A stretch of DNA of 64,000 bases from Bacteroidaceae bacterium (GTDB lineage: Bacteria; Bacteroidota; Bacteroidia; Bacteroidales; Bacteroidaceae). The translations under genes were made by a program, and so were the position numbers. This document shows positions 46,265 to 55,170 of the stretch, in pieces; position 1 is the first letter of the stretch, and each line of letters begins with the position of its first letter. Under the pieces are notes generated by a model. It was not told the DNA's origin, searched no databases, and saw only the letters and a list, made by a program, of their open reading frames with translations. The DNA is taken from NCBI GenBank assembly GCA_017416705.1, contig JAFQBG010000010.1, positions 124,001-188,000 on the forward strand. Reading direction: 5' to 3'.

Positions 46265-48220
46265 TTAAGACTCCAATTTTGATTCATACTGTTTAAGAAT
46301 GTGACTTGTTCTGAGGATGGCAGCAACGTTCATTGCAAAGGCTACGGCACCACGTCCTTTGAACGGTGGGTTTCCATCGAAGACTTCGGGTATCGAGCCT
46401 ACACAGTGTTGTACTATTTCGTCCTCGTAGCCTATCATTTGGCGTTCCACGAACGACACACCGCTTAGCTTGTATATTTTAAGATATGCCTCGTAGTAGA
46501 AACCACCCAGCCAAGGCCACACAGTACCCTGATGGTATGCATAGTCGCGTTGTATTTGCGGACCCACATAGTTGGGGTTGTATCCTACGCTCTTTGGCGA
46601 AAGCGAACGAAGACCACGCGGTGTGAGCAGTTCGCGTGTCACAATATCAAGCACTTTCTTTTGTTGTTTTATATCGAGCGGTGAATAGTCGAGAGCGGCT
46701 GCCAATATCATATTGGGACGAACGCTCCAATCGACATAGTCGCCATCGACATAGTCGTACAGATAGCCATGTTCGTTCAAGAACACTTCGACAAAGGCTT
46801 GTCCTGCCAATGCTATGGGACGTACAAGCGAATTTTCGACCTCGCTGTTACCCATTGCCACCGCCATTTCCTGTGTAAATCTAAGCGCATTGTACCACAA
46901 CGCGTTTATCTCCACCACATAGCCTGTGCGCGGAACTACGGGGCGTCCGTTGGCTGTCGAGTTCATCCATGTAACAGCCTTGTCTTTTCCGTTTGTCGAT
47001 AACAAGCCGTTGGGCGACAAATGCAGATTTATATGTTTGTTCGAACGGATATAATCCATTATTTTAAGAACCAGTTCGCCGTATAAGTCACGACATGCCT
47101 CTATGCCACGCTCTTTCGCATATTGCTGAATGGCCCACACAGCCCACAACAGGACATCGGGATGTTCCATTTCATATATTTTGCAATCGCTCATGCGGTC
47201 GGCCATGAAGTCCTCTATTGCGACACGTGCGGTACGCATCACCTGCTCATACTCGCCGGGCTTGCCCGAGGGGGTAAGCGTCAGGCCGGGTAGCGACACG
47301 AACAAGTCGCGTGCGCGACATTTGAACCAAGGATAGCCTGCCAGAATGTATATGTGGTCGCCCTGCACGTTGAAGAATTGGTTTCCTGCACACTCCATGC
47401 AGTGCATGAAATTGTCGCGCGGAATACGGATTTTCTCTTCGTGCTCAAAGGCAGCCTTCATTGTGCGTGTACTTATGGGATCTATACCACCCGAGAATAC
47501 AATGCTCTCGCCCACCTTCATTTTCACCTCGAAATAGCCGGGAACAAACAGATCCTCGTTGAAGTCGTAGCCGCGTTCGAGTTCCTTCACGTACTCGATG
47601 CCACGATACCAGTCGGGACGATACACGAAATCGTTCTTTTTGTTCAACTGCATATACAGGTCGGGGTAGCCCGAGTACATGCACATGCTTATTCCGTTTT
47701 CTACTACTTTGTAATCGCGGTTGGCAATGTTATTCTCGTGAGTGTACTCACGTACACTGCGGAAAGCAAGGAACGGACGCAAACGCAATGTCACCGCCGT
47801 ATTCGCTTTCAACAAAGTGTAACGAATAAGAATTCTGTTCTCGTGATGCACAAAGGCCTTCTCTTTTTTTAGCCACACACCGCCAACATTGTAGATGGTA
47901 GTGGGCACACGCTCCCATGCAAACTCTCTGATGTACTTGTTGCCACGGGGACTGAAGTTGTCGGCGTTATATTTATGCAAGCCTAAGTTAAATTCCGCAC
48001 CGTGTAGCACCACTGTTTCGTCGAGCGACGACAACAGCACATGGTTTTCGTCATCAAGTTGCGGAATGGGAACAACCAACAAACCGTGATATTTTCGGGT
48101 ATTACAATCGACAATTGTCGAGCAGTGATAGGCTCCCGAGCGGTTTGTTCTCAAAATCTCCTTTTGCAACGACTCTTCCAAGTTCGTCATTAGCGTTTTC
48201 TCGAATCGCAAATAACTCAT
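46265..48220 (-). CDS. Glycogen debranching enzyme (amylo-alpha-1,6-glucosidase)
   Basis: A 651-aa protein. The N-terminal GDE_N-like beta domain covers about 1-240 (TNRSGAYHCSTIVDCNTRKYHGLLV). The C-terminal (alpha/alpha)6 GDE_C domain from about 270 has ILAGYPWFKCRARDLFVSLPGLTL, TWMNSTANGRPVVPRTGYVVEINALWYNALRF and RDYAYHQGTVWPWLGGFYYEA, which contain the acidic catalytic residues of the family. First gene of the three-gene glucan operon, behind a consensus promoter. Confidence 0.93.
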   Translation of the reverse strand: MSYLRFEKTLMTNLEESLQKEILRTNRSGAYHCSTIVDCNTRKYHGLLVVPIPQLDDENHVLLSSLDETVVLHGAEFNLGLHKYNADNFSPRGNKYIREFAWERVPTTIYNVGGVWLKKEKAFVHHENRILIRYTLLKANTAVTLRLRPFLAFRSVREYTHENNIANRDYKVVENGISMCMYSGYPDLYMQLNKKNDFVYRPDWYRGIEYVKELERGYDFNEDLFVPGYFEVKMKVGESIVFSGGIDPISTRTMKAAFEHEEKIRIPRDNFMHCMECAGNQFFNVQGDHIYILAGYPWFKCRARDLFVSLPGLTLTPSGKPGEYEQVMRTARVAIEDFMADRMSDCKIYEMEHPDVLLWAVWAIQQYAKERGIEACRDLYGELVLKIMDYIRSNKHINLHLSPNGLLSTNGKDKAVTWMNSTANGRPVVPRTGYVVEINALWYNALRFTQEMAVAMGNSEVENSLVRPIALAGQAFVEVFLNEHGYLYDYVDGDYVDWSVRPNMILAAALDYSPLDIKQQKKVLDIVTRELLTPRGLRSLSPKSVGYNPNYVGPQIQRDYAYHQGTVWPWLGGFYYEAYLKIYKLSGVSFVERQMIGYEDEIVQHCVGSIPEVFDGNPPFKGRGAVAFAMNVAAILRTSHILKQYESKLES

Positions 48221-48261
48221 CTTTTATAATTTATTTGATAAAAATGTTTCTTATTCATTTT

Positions 48262-48293
48262 CAAATGTAGACATTTAAAATCTTAATAACAAA
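48262..48293 (-). promoter_or_regulatory. Promoter of the glycogen operon
   Basis: Minus-strand TTTG (48290-48293), 20 nt, then TACATTTG (48262-48269), 42 bp before the debranching enzyme ATG. Confidence 0.75.
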
Positions 48294-48340
48294 AAAGATT
48301 GAATGTTTTTTAAAATAAAATAAAAAAAATGCTAAATTCA

Positions 48341-50494
48341 TCAATCACGAAACAGCGATATGCTGATTTTATAGCCTAATTGGTTGAGTTTGTGGTTCTC
48401 GAAACTGACAAAAAAGCCTGTGTCTATATACGGAGTTTCCACTCCATAACCAAATTCGCTGTACGGAGTCAGATGCGATATGAAAAGCATATTAAAATAG
48501 AGTCGTTCGTATTTCAGGAAATTAACACGTGGCAACATTCGTTGAAGCACCAAGAATGGCGATTCGTAGGTTAGATGAAAACGCATATAGCGATTGGCGG
48601 CATTGTACCACTCGGAATCGAGCAACTGGAATGTACCGTCGAGCTCGTCGCTTCGGTCTATGGGCAGGTTGTTATGCCGCAAAAAGGCATAATCGGCAAA
48701 ATAGACATCATGGGTATATATGAAGCCTCCGCCGCCGCCACGCAGATAGAGGGCATCGGTTTCATTTACTTTATAATTGTACTGTACGTCTATTTCGGCA
48801 CGGGTATATTCGCCCGAGGAGCCCAAAAGCCCCCGCACGCCTTGTTCCACGTCTATTGTAAAGCGCGGCATATTTGAGCCTATGTTGATTTTTGCTCCAT
48901 CCTTTATATAGTAGTACATACCCGGTTGCCACACCACAAGCAGATGCGGTGCGAATTGTGTGTATTTACTTTTCAAAGATATGCCGTCTTGTTCCAACAG
49001 TTTGTCGGCGTGCCCCACCAATTTGCGTTTGTGGTAGTTCACACCCACAAGGAGTTCAAGCCCGTTGACTATCTCGCGTTTGACACCCAACGAAGCATAT
49101 ATATTTTTAAAATAGTTCAGATTTAAATCTTTGAAATTCAAAGAATCGTATGCGATGTTTTTTATTCTGTCGAGCGCGACACTGCTGTATGTTCTGTTGC
49201 CCGACCCTACATTGAGTATTATTTCGCCCAAATGCAAAGGGTCGAACCTATAACGGCCGTCGGCATCCCAATAGAAGGTTTTTTGTTTGAAATTGTACCC
49301 CATCATTGGACGCAGCGACAAGGAACGTCGGTTTTTCATTCTATGGGTGAAATATAATTTGGTTTTATAGGAGAGACCGCGGCTGGAACTATACGACAGG
49401 TAGGATGGTTTTATTATGGGGGCAAGCCTTAGATTGCCGCCATCCCAATTAAGCGTATGACTGCTTATCATTTGGTCGCCGAAGTTCCATAGCCAATCGA
49501 CCACCATGTTACGCTCCTTTTTTTGTTCTTTTTGTGTAAGGGTGGTTTTGTTTATCACCCCTTTTCTTGTGTACAGCGCCGAGTCGGACGGTGTCAAAGG
49601 AAGCAGACGATTGCGTATTATATAATCGTCGTAGTCGGGTATTTCCTGAATATCTATGGTGTTGTCTATAACCCCTGTCAGGTTGTATGGATATTTCTTT
49701 TTTTGCTCACGTTCCAGCGGCATCGCAAGTTCGTAGTCATAGACGCCGGTAGCCGTCACGTCCAGATTGTTCCATGCAAAATTATATGTCAAGGATAGCT
49801 CTATGGTATGTGGCAAATAGCGTTTCAAGCCATCGTCGCCCATTCTATACAGCACCTTGAAACGGCTTTGTTCGTCCCATCCCTCGGCATAGAATTCGTG
49901 TATGCGACAAGAATCGTCGAGCAGTATCCACCCCTGTTTCAGGAGTTTTATATTATCTATTTTTGTCTTGTAGGATATTTTGACAAGCCCCTCGGCCGAC
50001 GATGCAGTATCGGCAGCCTTGTCTATCTCGTACTTATAATATCGGGAATTTACGCTGTGTAACGGCGACAGATATCCTCCTTGAAAAAGTTTATCGTGAA
50101 ACAGCGACGACAACATGAAACCCATCACCCTGTCCATCTCGCCGCTCCCATGCCTGTGAGTGGTCACCGACGCCATACGCCGCACCGCCGGCAGGGTGTA
50201 GTCGCGCGCGTGAACATTATAAAACAGTTCTGTCAGGTAGTGTTTTTCTTTACGGTCGAAACGCGTCATCCCGGGAATGAAATTAAGCCCCAGATGCCAT
50301 TTGTCCAAATTGGCATATTGTTTGACATATAGCTTGCTCAGCGACTCACCCACCGCAAATTCTTTATTTTCAACCATTGCAAACAGACGTTGCATAAGCG
50401 AGTCGGCCGATACCGCTGTTGCGGTGTCGGCCGCACACATATACGAAGCTGTTTGCAGCAACAAAGCAAGAACGATGACGCGTATCACATTCAC
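48341..50494 (-). CDS. DUF5686 family outer-membrane protein
   Basis: A 717-aa protein with an N-terminal signal peptide (about 1-22). An N-terminal region contains LNFIPGMTRFDRKEKHYLTELFYNVHARDY. A long beta-strand-rich C-terminal half (from about 330) has alternating aromatic residues and ends YKISISLFRD, consistent with an outer-membrane barrel. The carboxypeptidase-like domain present in many DUF5686 proteins is absent. The start is GTG and overlaps the kdsA stop (GTGA), implying translational coupling. Association with kdsA suggests an envelope role; the function is unknown. Confidence 0.8.
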   Translation of the reverse strand: MNVIRVIVLALLLQTASYMCAADTATAVSADSLMQRLFAMVENKEFAVGESLSKLYVKQYANLDKWHLGLNFIPGMTRFDRKEKHYLTELFYNVHARDYTLPAVRRMASVTTHRHGSGEMDRVMGFMLSSLFHDKLFQGGYLSPLHSVNSRYYKYEIDKAADTASSAEGLVKISYKTKIDNIKLLKQGWILLDDSCRIHEFYAEGWDEQSRFKVLYRMGDDGLKRYLPHTIELSLTYNFAWNNLDVTATGVYDYELAMPLEREQKKKYPYNLTGVIDNTIDIQEIPDYDDYIIRNRLLPLTPSDSALYTRKGVINKTTLTQKEQKKERNMVVDWLWNFGDQMISSHTLNWDGGNLRLAPIIKPSYLSYSSSRGLSYKTKLYFTHRMKNRRSLSLRPMMGYNFKQKTFYWDADGRYRFDPLHLGEIILNVGSGNRTYSSVALDRIKNIAYDSLNFKDLNLNYFKNIYASLGVKREIVNGLELLVGVNYHKRKLVGHADKLLEQDGISLKSKYTQFAPHLLVVWQPGMYYYIKDGAKINIGSNMPRFTIDVEQGVRGLLGSSGEYTRAEIDVQYNYKVNETDALYLRGGGGGFIYTHDVYFADYAFLRHNNLPIDRSDELDGTFQLLDSEWYNAANRYMRFHLTYESPFLVLQRMLPRVNFLKYERLYFNMLFISHLTPYSEFGYGVETPYIDTGFFVSFENHKLNQLGYKISISLFRD

Positions 50495-51294
50495 CTGACA
50501 GCCGCTCTTATTTTCAGTAATTTATCCAAAAGGCCTTCGAGCAAATCAAGACGAAGCATATTTGCACCGTCGCTTTTCGCCACTGCCGGGTTCTCGTGTG
50601 TCTCGATGAATAGTCCGTCGGCACCAACCGCTATGGCTGCTTTGGCTATGGTCTCTATCATCTCGGGCATACCGCCTGTGACGCCTTGTGTCTGGTTGGG
50701 CTGTTGCAACGAGTGTGTTATATCCATCACTACGGGATAGCCGAAACTACGCATTTGCGGTATTCCGCGGAAGTCAACCACTAAATCCTGATAGCCAAAT
50801 GTAGTGCCGCGTTCGGTGAGCATCACCTGCCCTGCTCCACCCTCGGAGACAACCTTCTCGGCAGCGTATTTCATTGCTTGGGGCGACAGGAACTGTCCTT
50901 TTTTGATATTCACGATACGGCCTGTTTTGGCAGCAGCCATCAGTATGTCGCTCTGACGACAAAGGAATGCCGGTATCTGCAATATATCGACATATTCCGC
51001 GGCCATTTCGGCCTCCTCGGCCGAGTGAATATCGGTGACTACCGGTATATTAAAGGTTTCACGTACGCGACGCAGTACACGCAAAGCCTCTTCGTCGCCA
51101 ATACCGGTGAAGGAGTCTATGCGTGAGCGATTAGCCTTTCTGTAAGAGCCTTTAAACACATAGGGTATGTTACGCTCTTTTGTCATGGTCACAATACGCT
51201 CGGCTATTCTCATAGCCATATCTTCGCCCTCTATAACACATGGGCCGGCCAACAAGAAAAAGTTTTCAGTTGCCGTCAGTTCTCTTATTGTCAT
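50491..51294 (-). CDS. 3-deoxy-8-phosphooctulonate (Kdo-8-P) synthase
   Basis: Condenses arabinose 5-phosphate with PEP on the path to lipopolysaccharide Kdo. A 267-aa TIM-barrel enzyme with FLLAGPCVIEGEDMAMRIAE, FKGSYRKANRSRIDSFTGIG, VTDIHSAEEAEM, IPAFLCRQSDILMAAAKTG and DITHSLQQPN. The N-terminal metal-ligand region is IEGED. It begins 8 bp after the lipid kinase gene and overlaps the DUF5686 start. Confidence 0.96.
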   Translation of the reverse strand: MTIRELTATENFFLLAGPCVIEGEDMAMRIAERIVTMTKERNIPYVFKGSYRKANRSRIDSFTGIGDEEALRVLRRVRETFNIPVVTDIHSAEEAEMAAEYVDILQIPAFLCRQSDILMAAAKTGRIVNIKKGQFLSPQAMKYAAEKVVSEGGAGQVMLTERGTTFGYQDLVVDFRGIPQMRSFGYPVVMDITHSLQQPNQTQGVTGGMPEMIETIAKAAIAVGADGLFIETHENPAVAKSDGANMLRLDLLEGLLDKLLKIRAAVR

Positions 51295-51302
51295 ATTTTT
51301 AT

Positions 51303-52247
51303 TTATTTGGTTGGCTTGTTTGGAATAATAAAATTAAATGTTTCCGGTATAATTCCTACTGTCATAGGATATGTCGGTGTGAAGGGGCGTCCGTCGATAC
51401 CTGCCATGGCATTCCCGACCGAGTCTATAACCACCTCGGTTGTACGAAACGGCTCCATGAGTCTATAATTCATTATTTTGCGACGCCACACCATGTAAAG
51501 GCCTTGCAGCATGCCCATGAAGCGCGGCTGACGTATGGCCGACACGTCGAGCCACCCATTATACGGCACTGCACTCGGTGTCATTCCGTATCCACGCGAA
51601 TTGCCTATGCAGAGCATCATGAATTTTTTCTCGACGGTATAGTTGTTCAATGTAAATTTCATATTGAAATTCTGACGATGAAACAGCAAATGGAACAATC
51701 CTGTCAGCAGCGATGCTCCCTTGGCAAATACATATCGTTTACGATTGGCTATCTCGACAACATGTGCACTGAGTCCGATGTTCACTACATTCAGGAAATA
51801 GCGCACCTGCTCGCCCTCGTCGGTGGTGTATTTGCAGTAGCCTACATCCACCCGACGCACTCTATGTGCCTGAATACAATCTATGGCTTTTTTGTAATCG
51901 TCGCCGTCGAGCCCCCAATAACGGGCAAAGTCATTAGCTATGCCATTAGGGATGAGCCCGAAGGATATTTTCAAGCGGTTTGGCGAAGCCATTATTCCGT
52001 TAATGGCATCCTGCAAAGCACCATCGCCACCAACAAGCACGATTGTCTCGTAGCCGTTGTCGGCAAGCACTCGGGACAGACGCTCTATCGACTTAAAATT
52101 CTCCGATTGTATAAGGTCATAGTCTATTCCACGGACTTTTAAGTAATCGCGTATCTCATACCAACGTTTCATTGGTTTCATGACACCCACTTTGGGACAA
52201 TATATGATGCCCCAACGATGTCTGTTGTTATTCTGCGCCTTTATCAT
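51303..52247 (-). CDS. Diacylglycerol/sphingosine kinase family lipid kinase
   Basis: A 314-aa member of the DAGK catalytic family: ETIVLVGGDGALQDAINGIM carries the GGDG nucleotide motif and GLIPNGIANDFARYWG follows. The C-terminal beta-sandwich is present. Probably phosphorylates a lipid or lipid precursor at the inner membrane; the substrate is not determined. Its start overlaps the miaA end by 20 bp. Confidence 0.88.
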   Translation of the reverse strand: MIKAQNNNRHRWGIIYCPKVGVMKPMKRWYEIRDYLKVRGIDYDLIQSENFKSIERLSRVLADNGYETIVLVGGDGALQDAINGIMASPNRLKISFGLIPNGIANDFARYWGLDGDDYKKAIDCIQAHRVRRVDVGYCKYTTDEGEQVRYFLNVVNIGLSAHVVEIANRKRYVFAKGASLLTGLFHLLFHRQNFNMKFTLNNYTVEKKFMMLCIGNSRGYGMTPSAVPYNGWLDVSAIRQPRFMGMLQGLYMVWRRKIMNYRLMEPFRTTEVVIDSVGNAMAGIDGRPFTPTYPMTVGIIPETFNFIIPNKPTK

Positions 52248-53172
52248 ACAACCACTGTTTTATAATTTCCACTTGCGATGACATGGGTAGCGTTGTGTCC
52301 ACCCATTTAACATCTATGCCCCGACGCTCCATTCCTCGGAACCATGTCATCTGACGCTTGGCAAACTGATGTATGGCTATTTCGAGTTCGTCTATCATCT
52401 GTTTGCGCGTTAATTCTCCTTTTATATATAAAGTAACAAATTTATATTCAAGACCGTAATATATCAACTGTTCGGCTGTGAGCCCCGATGCCAAAAGGCG
52501 TTCCACCTCCTCGACCAGCCCTTGCTCCATCCTTGCATGCAGACGGCGTGATATTCGCTCCCTACGAACCTCGCGACTGACATCGAGCCCCACCGTAAGT
52601 GTTCTTATTTTGGGAAATTCGCGTTCGCCTACGGGGATTTTCTTGTAGTATTCCTCTATCTCAATGGCACGTATGGCACGCTTAACGGTGTCGGTATCGG
52701 TGTTATTATGCAATTTTTTGTATGTGGCAAGAATAGCGGTAAGCTCGTCCAACGTTTTGTTTGCAAGCTCATTGCGCAGGGCTGTGTTCTCGGGAACCGG
52801 TATGAGCCTGTAACCGCGCAGCACCGACTCGACATACATGCCACTGCCACCACACATAATAGGCAAGGAGCCTTTGCTGCGAATTTTCTCATAGGCATGC
52901 AAAAAATCGCGTTGGAACTCGAACAGGTTATATTTCTCGCCTGCATCGACTATGTCCACCATGTGTACGGGCACAGCCACGCCATCGCGCATATATTCGT
53001 TCAGGTCCTTTCCCGTTCCGATATCCATTCCGCGATACACTTGACGAGAGTCGGCACTCAACACCTCGCCATGCAGAGCCAATGCCAGCTCCACCGCCAA
53101 CGATGTTTTTCCACATGCAGTAGGGCCAACCACCGCCAACATATCATACCTACTTGGAAGAGTAAATTTCAT
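52228..53172 (-). CDS. tRNA dimethylallyltransferase MiaA
   Basis: Adds the dimethylallyl group to A37 of tRNAs reading U-starting codons. At 314 aa it has normal length. P-loop GPTACGKTS is at 16-24, then SADSRQVYRGMDIGTGK, MCGGSGMYVESVLRGY and QFAKRQMTWFRGM near the C-terminus. First gene of the miaA-kinase-kdsA-DUF5686 run. Confidence 0.96.
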   Translation of the reverse strand: MKFTLPSRYDMLAVVGPTACGKTSLAVELALALHGEVLSADSRQVYRGMDIGTGKDLNEYMRDGVAVPVHMVDIVDAGEKYNLFEFQRDFLHAYEKIRSKGSLPIMCGGSGMYVESVLRGYRLIPVPENTALRNELANKTLDELTAILATYKKLHNNTDTDTVKRAIRAIEIEEYYKKIPVGEREFPKIRTLTVGLDVSREVRRERISRRLHARMEQGLVEEVERLLASGLTAEQLIYYGLEYKFVTLYIKGELTRKQMIDELEIAIHQFAKRQMTWFRGMERRGIDVKWVDTTLPMSSQVEIIKQWLYDKGAE

Positions 53173-53201
53173 AACCGCAACGTTTATATGCAGATATTTT
53201 G

Positions 53202-53209
53202 CAAACTTA
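53202..53209 (-). promoter_or_regulatory. -7 box upstream of miaA
   Basis: Minus-strand TAAGTTTG (TAnnTTTG), 29 bp before the ATG. No clear -33 element at 19-21 nt. Confidence 0.45.
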
Positions 53210-53422
53210 CATAAAAAAACGTTTTTTACGGCAGTTTGAACAAAGAAATCTTTTTTCTTTTAGAAAATTATGATTTCCGGCGGAATAATAATCGACATAG
53301 GAAATAGGAGAAAACGCGCTTTGCCTATTCACTTTTTTTATATTATGTTAAAAAAAGACCATACAGTAGTTAAAAAAAACAAAAATTACATAGTAAATGA
53401 TACACACAAACGCAATGTTGGT

Positions 53423-53501
53423 TATATTTGATATAAATATCGAATATATACCGCACTCGCTGTAAAAAACACCGAAGCAAGCTTCGCTTTTTCGCTCGTT
53501 T
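53423..53501 (+). repeat. Diverged copy of the 83-bp promoter/hairpin element
   Basis: The first 25 bases (TATATTTGATATAAATATCGAATAT) match the 13883 units exactly; I quote only the boxes here: TATATTTG, GATATAAATATC. CACTCGCTGT and TTTTTCGCTCGTTT are also kept. Within the hairpin the stem GAAG/CTTC is kept while loop and flank differ (GAAGcaagCTTC). It lies 47 bp upstream of the Crp-type regulator gene. The remainder of the 53173-53547 gap shows no gene. Confidence 0.8.
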
Positions 53502-53547
53502 GTGTGGATATATTGGTAATAAAGGCTTTATATAAACAAAAATTACG

Positions 53548-54219
53548 ATGTACGAAAATCTATTAATACTGCCATATTTTCAAGGGATGAGCAAGGACGA
53601 ACTCACCGGCATCCTCGACAAAGTAAAATTCGAGTTCACACAGTACACTGCAAACGACGAAATAGCCGCACAAGGCGCAGAATGTAACAGATTTGTCATA
53701 CTCATTCAAGGCTCCATAAAAATAGTAAGCACTGCCGACAACCACAAATACAAAATAGAGGAACGAGCGCAAGCCCCCTATGCAATAGAACCATATTCAT
53801 TGTTTGGCGGCAAGCCGCAATACCAAAGGAGCTACTATGCACAAAGCAATTGCAGCATATTATCCATAGACAAATCCTATTTTTACAGCGAGTTTTTCAA
53901 GCATCAAATTTTCTCCATAAACCTATTGAATTTAATTAGCAGGAAAATACAGATAACAAACGACACAATATGGAACAAGATGCCTTGCAGCATAGAGGGA
54001 AGCATTGTACGTTTCATAGCACTGCGCAGCGAACTTTCGGGTGGCGAAAAATGGATTTATATAAAAATGGAGGACCTTGCCGATATGTTGCAAGAGACAC
54101 GCCTGAACATTTCAAAAGCACTGAACAACATGCAGGAGCAAGGCCTTGTCACGCTAAGCCGCAAAGAGATATACATTCCTTCGTTCAACAAGCTGTCAAT
54201 GGCGATGAGCGTGCTATAA
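53548..54219 (+). CDS. Crp/Fnr family transcriptional regulator
   Basis: A 223-aa regulator. The N-terminal cyclic-nucleotide-binding-like beta-barrel covers about 10-125 and lacks the cAMP-contact RSA/S-T motif. A dimerisation helix spans about 125-160. The C-terminal winged helix at about 163-215 contains MEDLADMLQETRLNISKALNNMQEQGLV as the HTH. No Fnr-type N-terminal cysteine cluster (a single Cys at about 49). The effector is unknown. Preceded by a hairpin leader element and followed by a terminator, so it is monocistronic. Confidence 0.9.
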   Translation: MYENLLILPYFQGMSKDELTGILDKVKFEFTQYTANDEIAAQGAECNRFVILIQGSIKIVSTADNHKYKIEERAQAPYAIEPYSLFGGKPQYQRSYYAQSNCSILSIDKSYFYSEFFKHQIFSINLLNLISRKIQITNDTIWNKMPCSIEGSIVRFIALRSELSGGEKWIYIKMEDLADMLQETRLNISKALNNMQEQGLVTLSRKEIYIPSFNKLSMAMSVL

Positions 54220-54333
54220 AAGACCGTTTTAATTTATACAATGGATTTATTTGCAAGGATTTAAACAATTTACAAATGTACGCCCATCGGCCGATGCACC
54301 TGCACTCGACTATTGCATATAAAGCATAATTAT

Positions 54334-54373
54334 AAAAAAGTTCCGCAACATCACGATGTTGCGGAACTTTTTT
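54334..54373. terminator. Bidirectional terminator
   Basis: AAAAAAGTTCCGCAACAT pairs with ATGTTGCGGAACTTTTTT. It lies between the Crp-type regulator and the convergent polysaccharide cluster. Confidence 0.85.
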
Positions 54374-54393
54374 ATACCCACTCGACGAGCCGT

Positions 54394-55116
54394 TTATTTT
54401 TTCAAATTATATGTATATTCATCCTTGTCGTTTTCGTAGTCGCGCATGACGTTTTCCGATAGAATTCTGACCGGTTCGCCACCCATCACGCAATAGGATT
54501 TCATGACACTGCCACGAGTGACGGTTGTATTCATGCCAAAGACACAACGTTCGGGCGTTACAACAGAGTGCATGACTTTGCACTGGGTACCAAACCAATT
54601 GTAATCGCCTATCTCAATGGGGCCACTCGCCTTCTTATATCTTTTATTGACCATGTCGTACAAAGGATGGAAATTGGTATCCATGATAAGACACCCCCAA
54701 CCAAAACTTGTGCTGACACCGAATTTAATACCCCTGTACGAAACCAATTTAAGAGCACCGAAATTTCGGAAATCGTCGCCGAATTCTACTTTTGTATTCT
54801 CGCCAAAAACAAAATAGACATCGTTTCCGATATTTGCTTTTCCTTTAAACACCACAGTACCACCATTGTTTTCCCACGATATACCGGTGTTGGGATAAAT
54901 GCCGCATAGCCTAAATCCCATTCTAATCATGCCGAATTTCACATTCTCGGCATCTATAATAACTTTTCCTTTTAGTTTCAGGAAATGTGGTTTGTACAAC
55001 AGGATAGGCAGACGAACAGCTTGCTTAAAAGGCAGATAATGGAAATTAAAATATATTGATTGCAATATATTACGAAGCAGGCGTTTCGATTCCCAGATTT
55101 TTCTTATTAAATTCAT
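54394..55116 (-). CDS. Left-handed beta-helix acyltransferase (polysaccharide cluster)
   Basis: A 240-aa protein when started at the ATG at 55116 (a GTG nine codons upstream is possible). An N-terminal helical arm (FNFHYLPFKQAVRLPI) is followed by hexapeptide-repeat sequence (KANIGNDVYFVFGENTKVEFG, GPIEIGDYNWFGTQCKV, VFGMNTTVTRGSV) and the end VMGGEPVRIL, typical of WbbJ/LbH O-acetyltransferases. The same N-terminal arm occurs in the 56616-57392 protein, so the two are paralogues. The acceptor is presumably a sugar of the polysaccharide built here. Last gene of the cluster in this window. Confidence 0.82.
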   Translation of the reverse strand: MNLIRKIWESKRLLRNILQSIYFNFHYLPFKQAVRLPILLYKPHFLKLKGKVIIDAENVKFGMIRMGFRLCGIYPNTGISWENNGGTVVFKGKANIGNDVYFVFGENTKVEFGDDFRNFGALKLVSYRGIKFGVSTSFGWGCLIMDTNFHPLYDMVNKRYKKASGPIEIGDYNWFGTQCKVMHSVVTPERCVFGMNTTVTRGSVMKSYCVMGGEPVRILSENVMRDYENDKDEYTYNLKK

Positions 55117-55170
55117 AATAGCATATATCTTTATTATCCTCACAGGATTGTTATGGCATATATATAGCCC

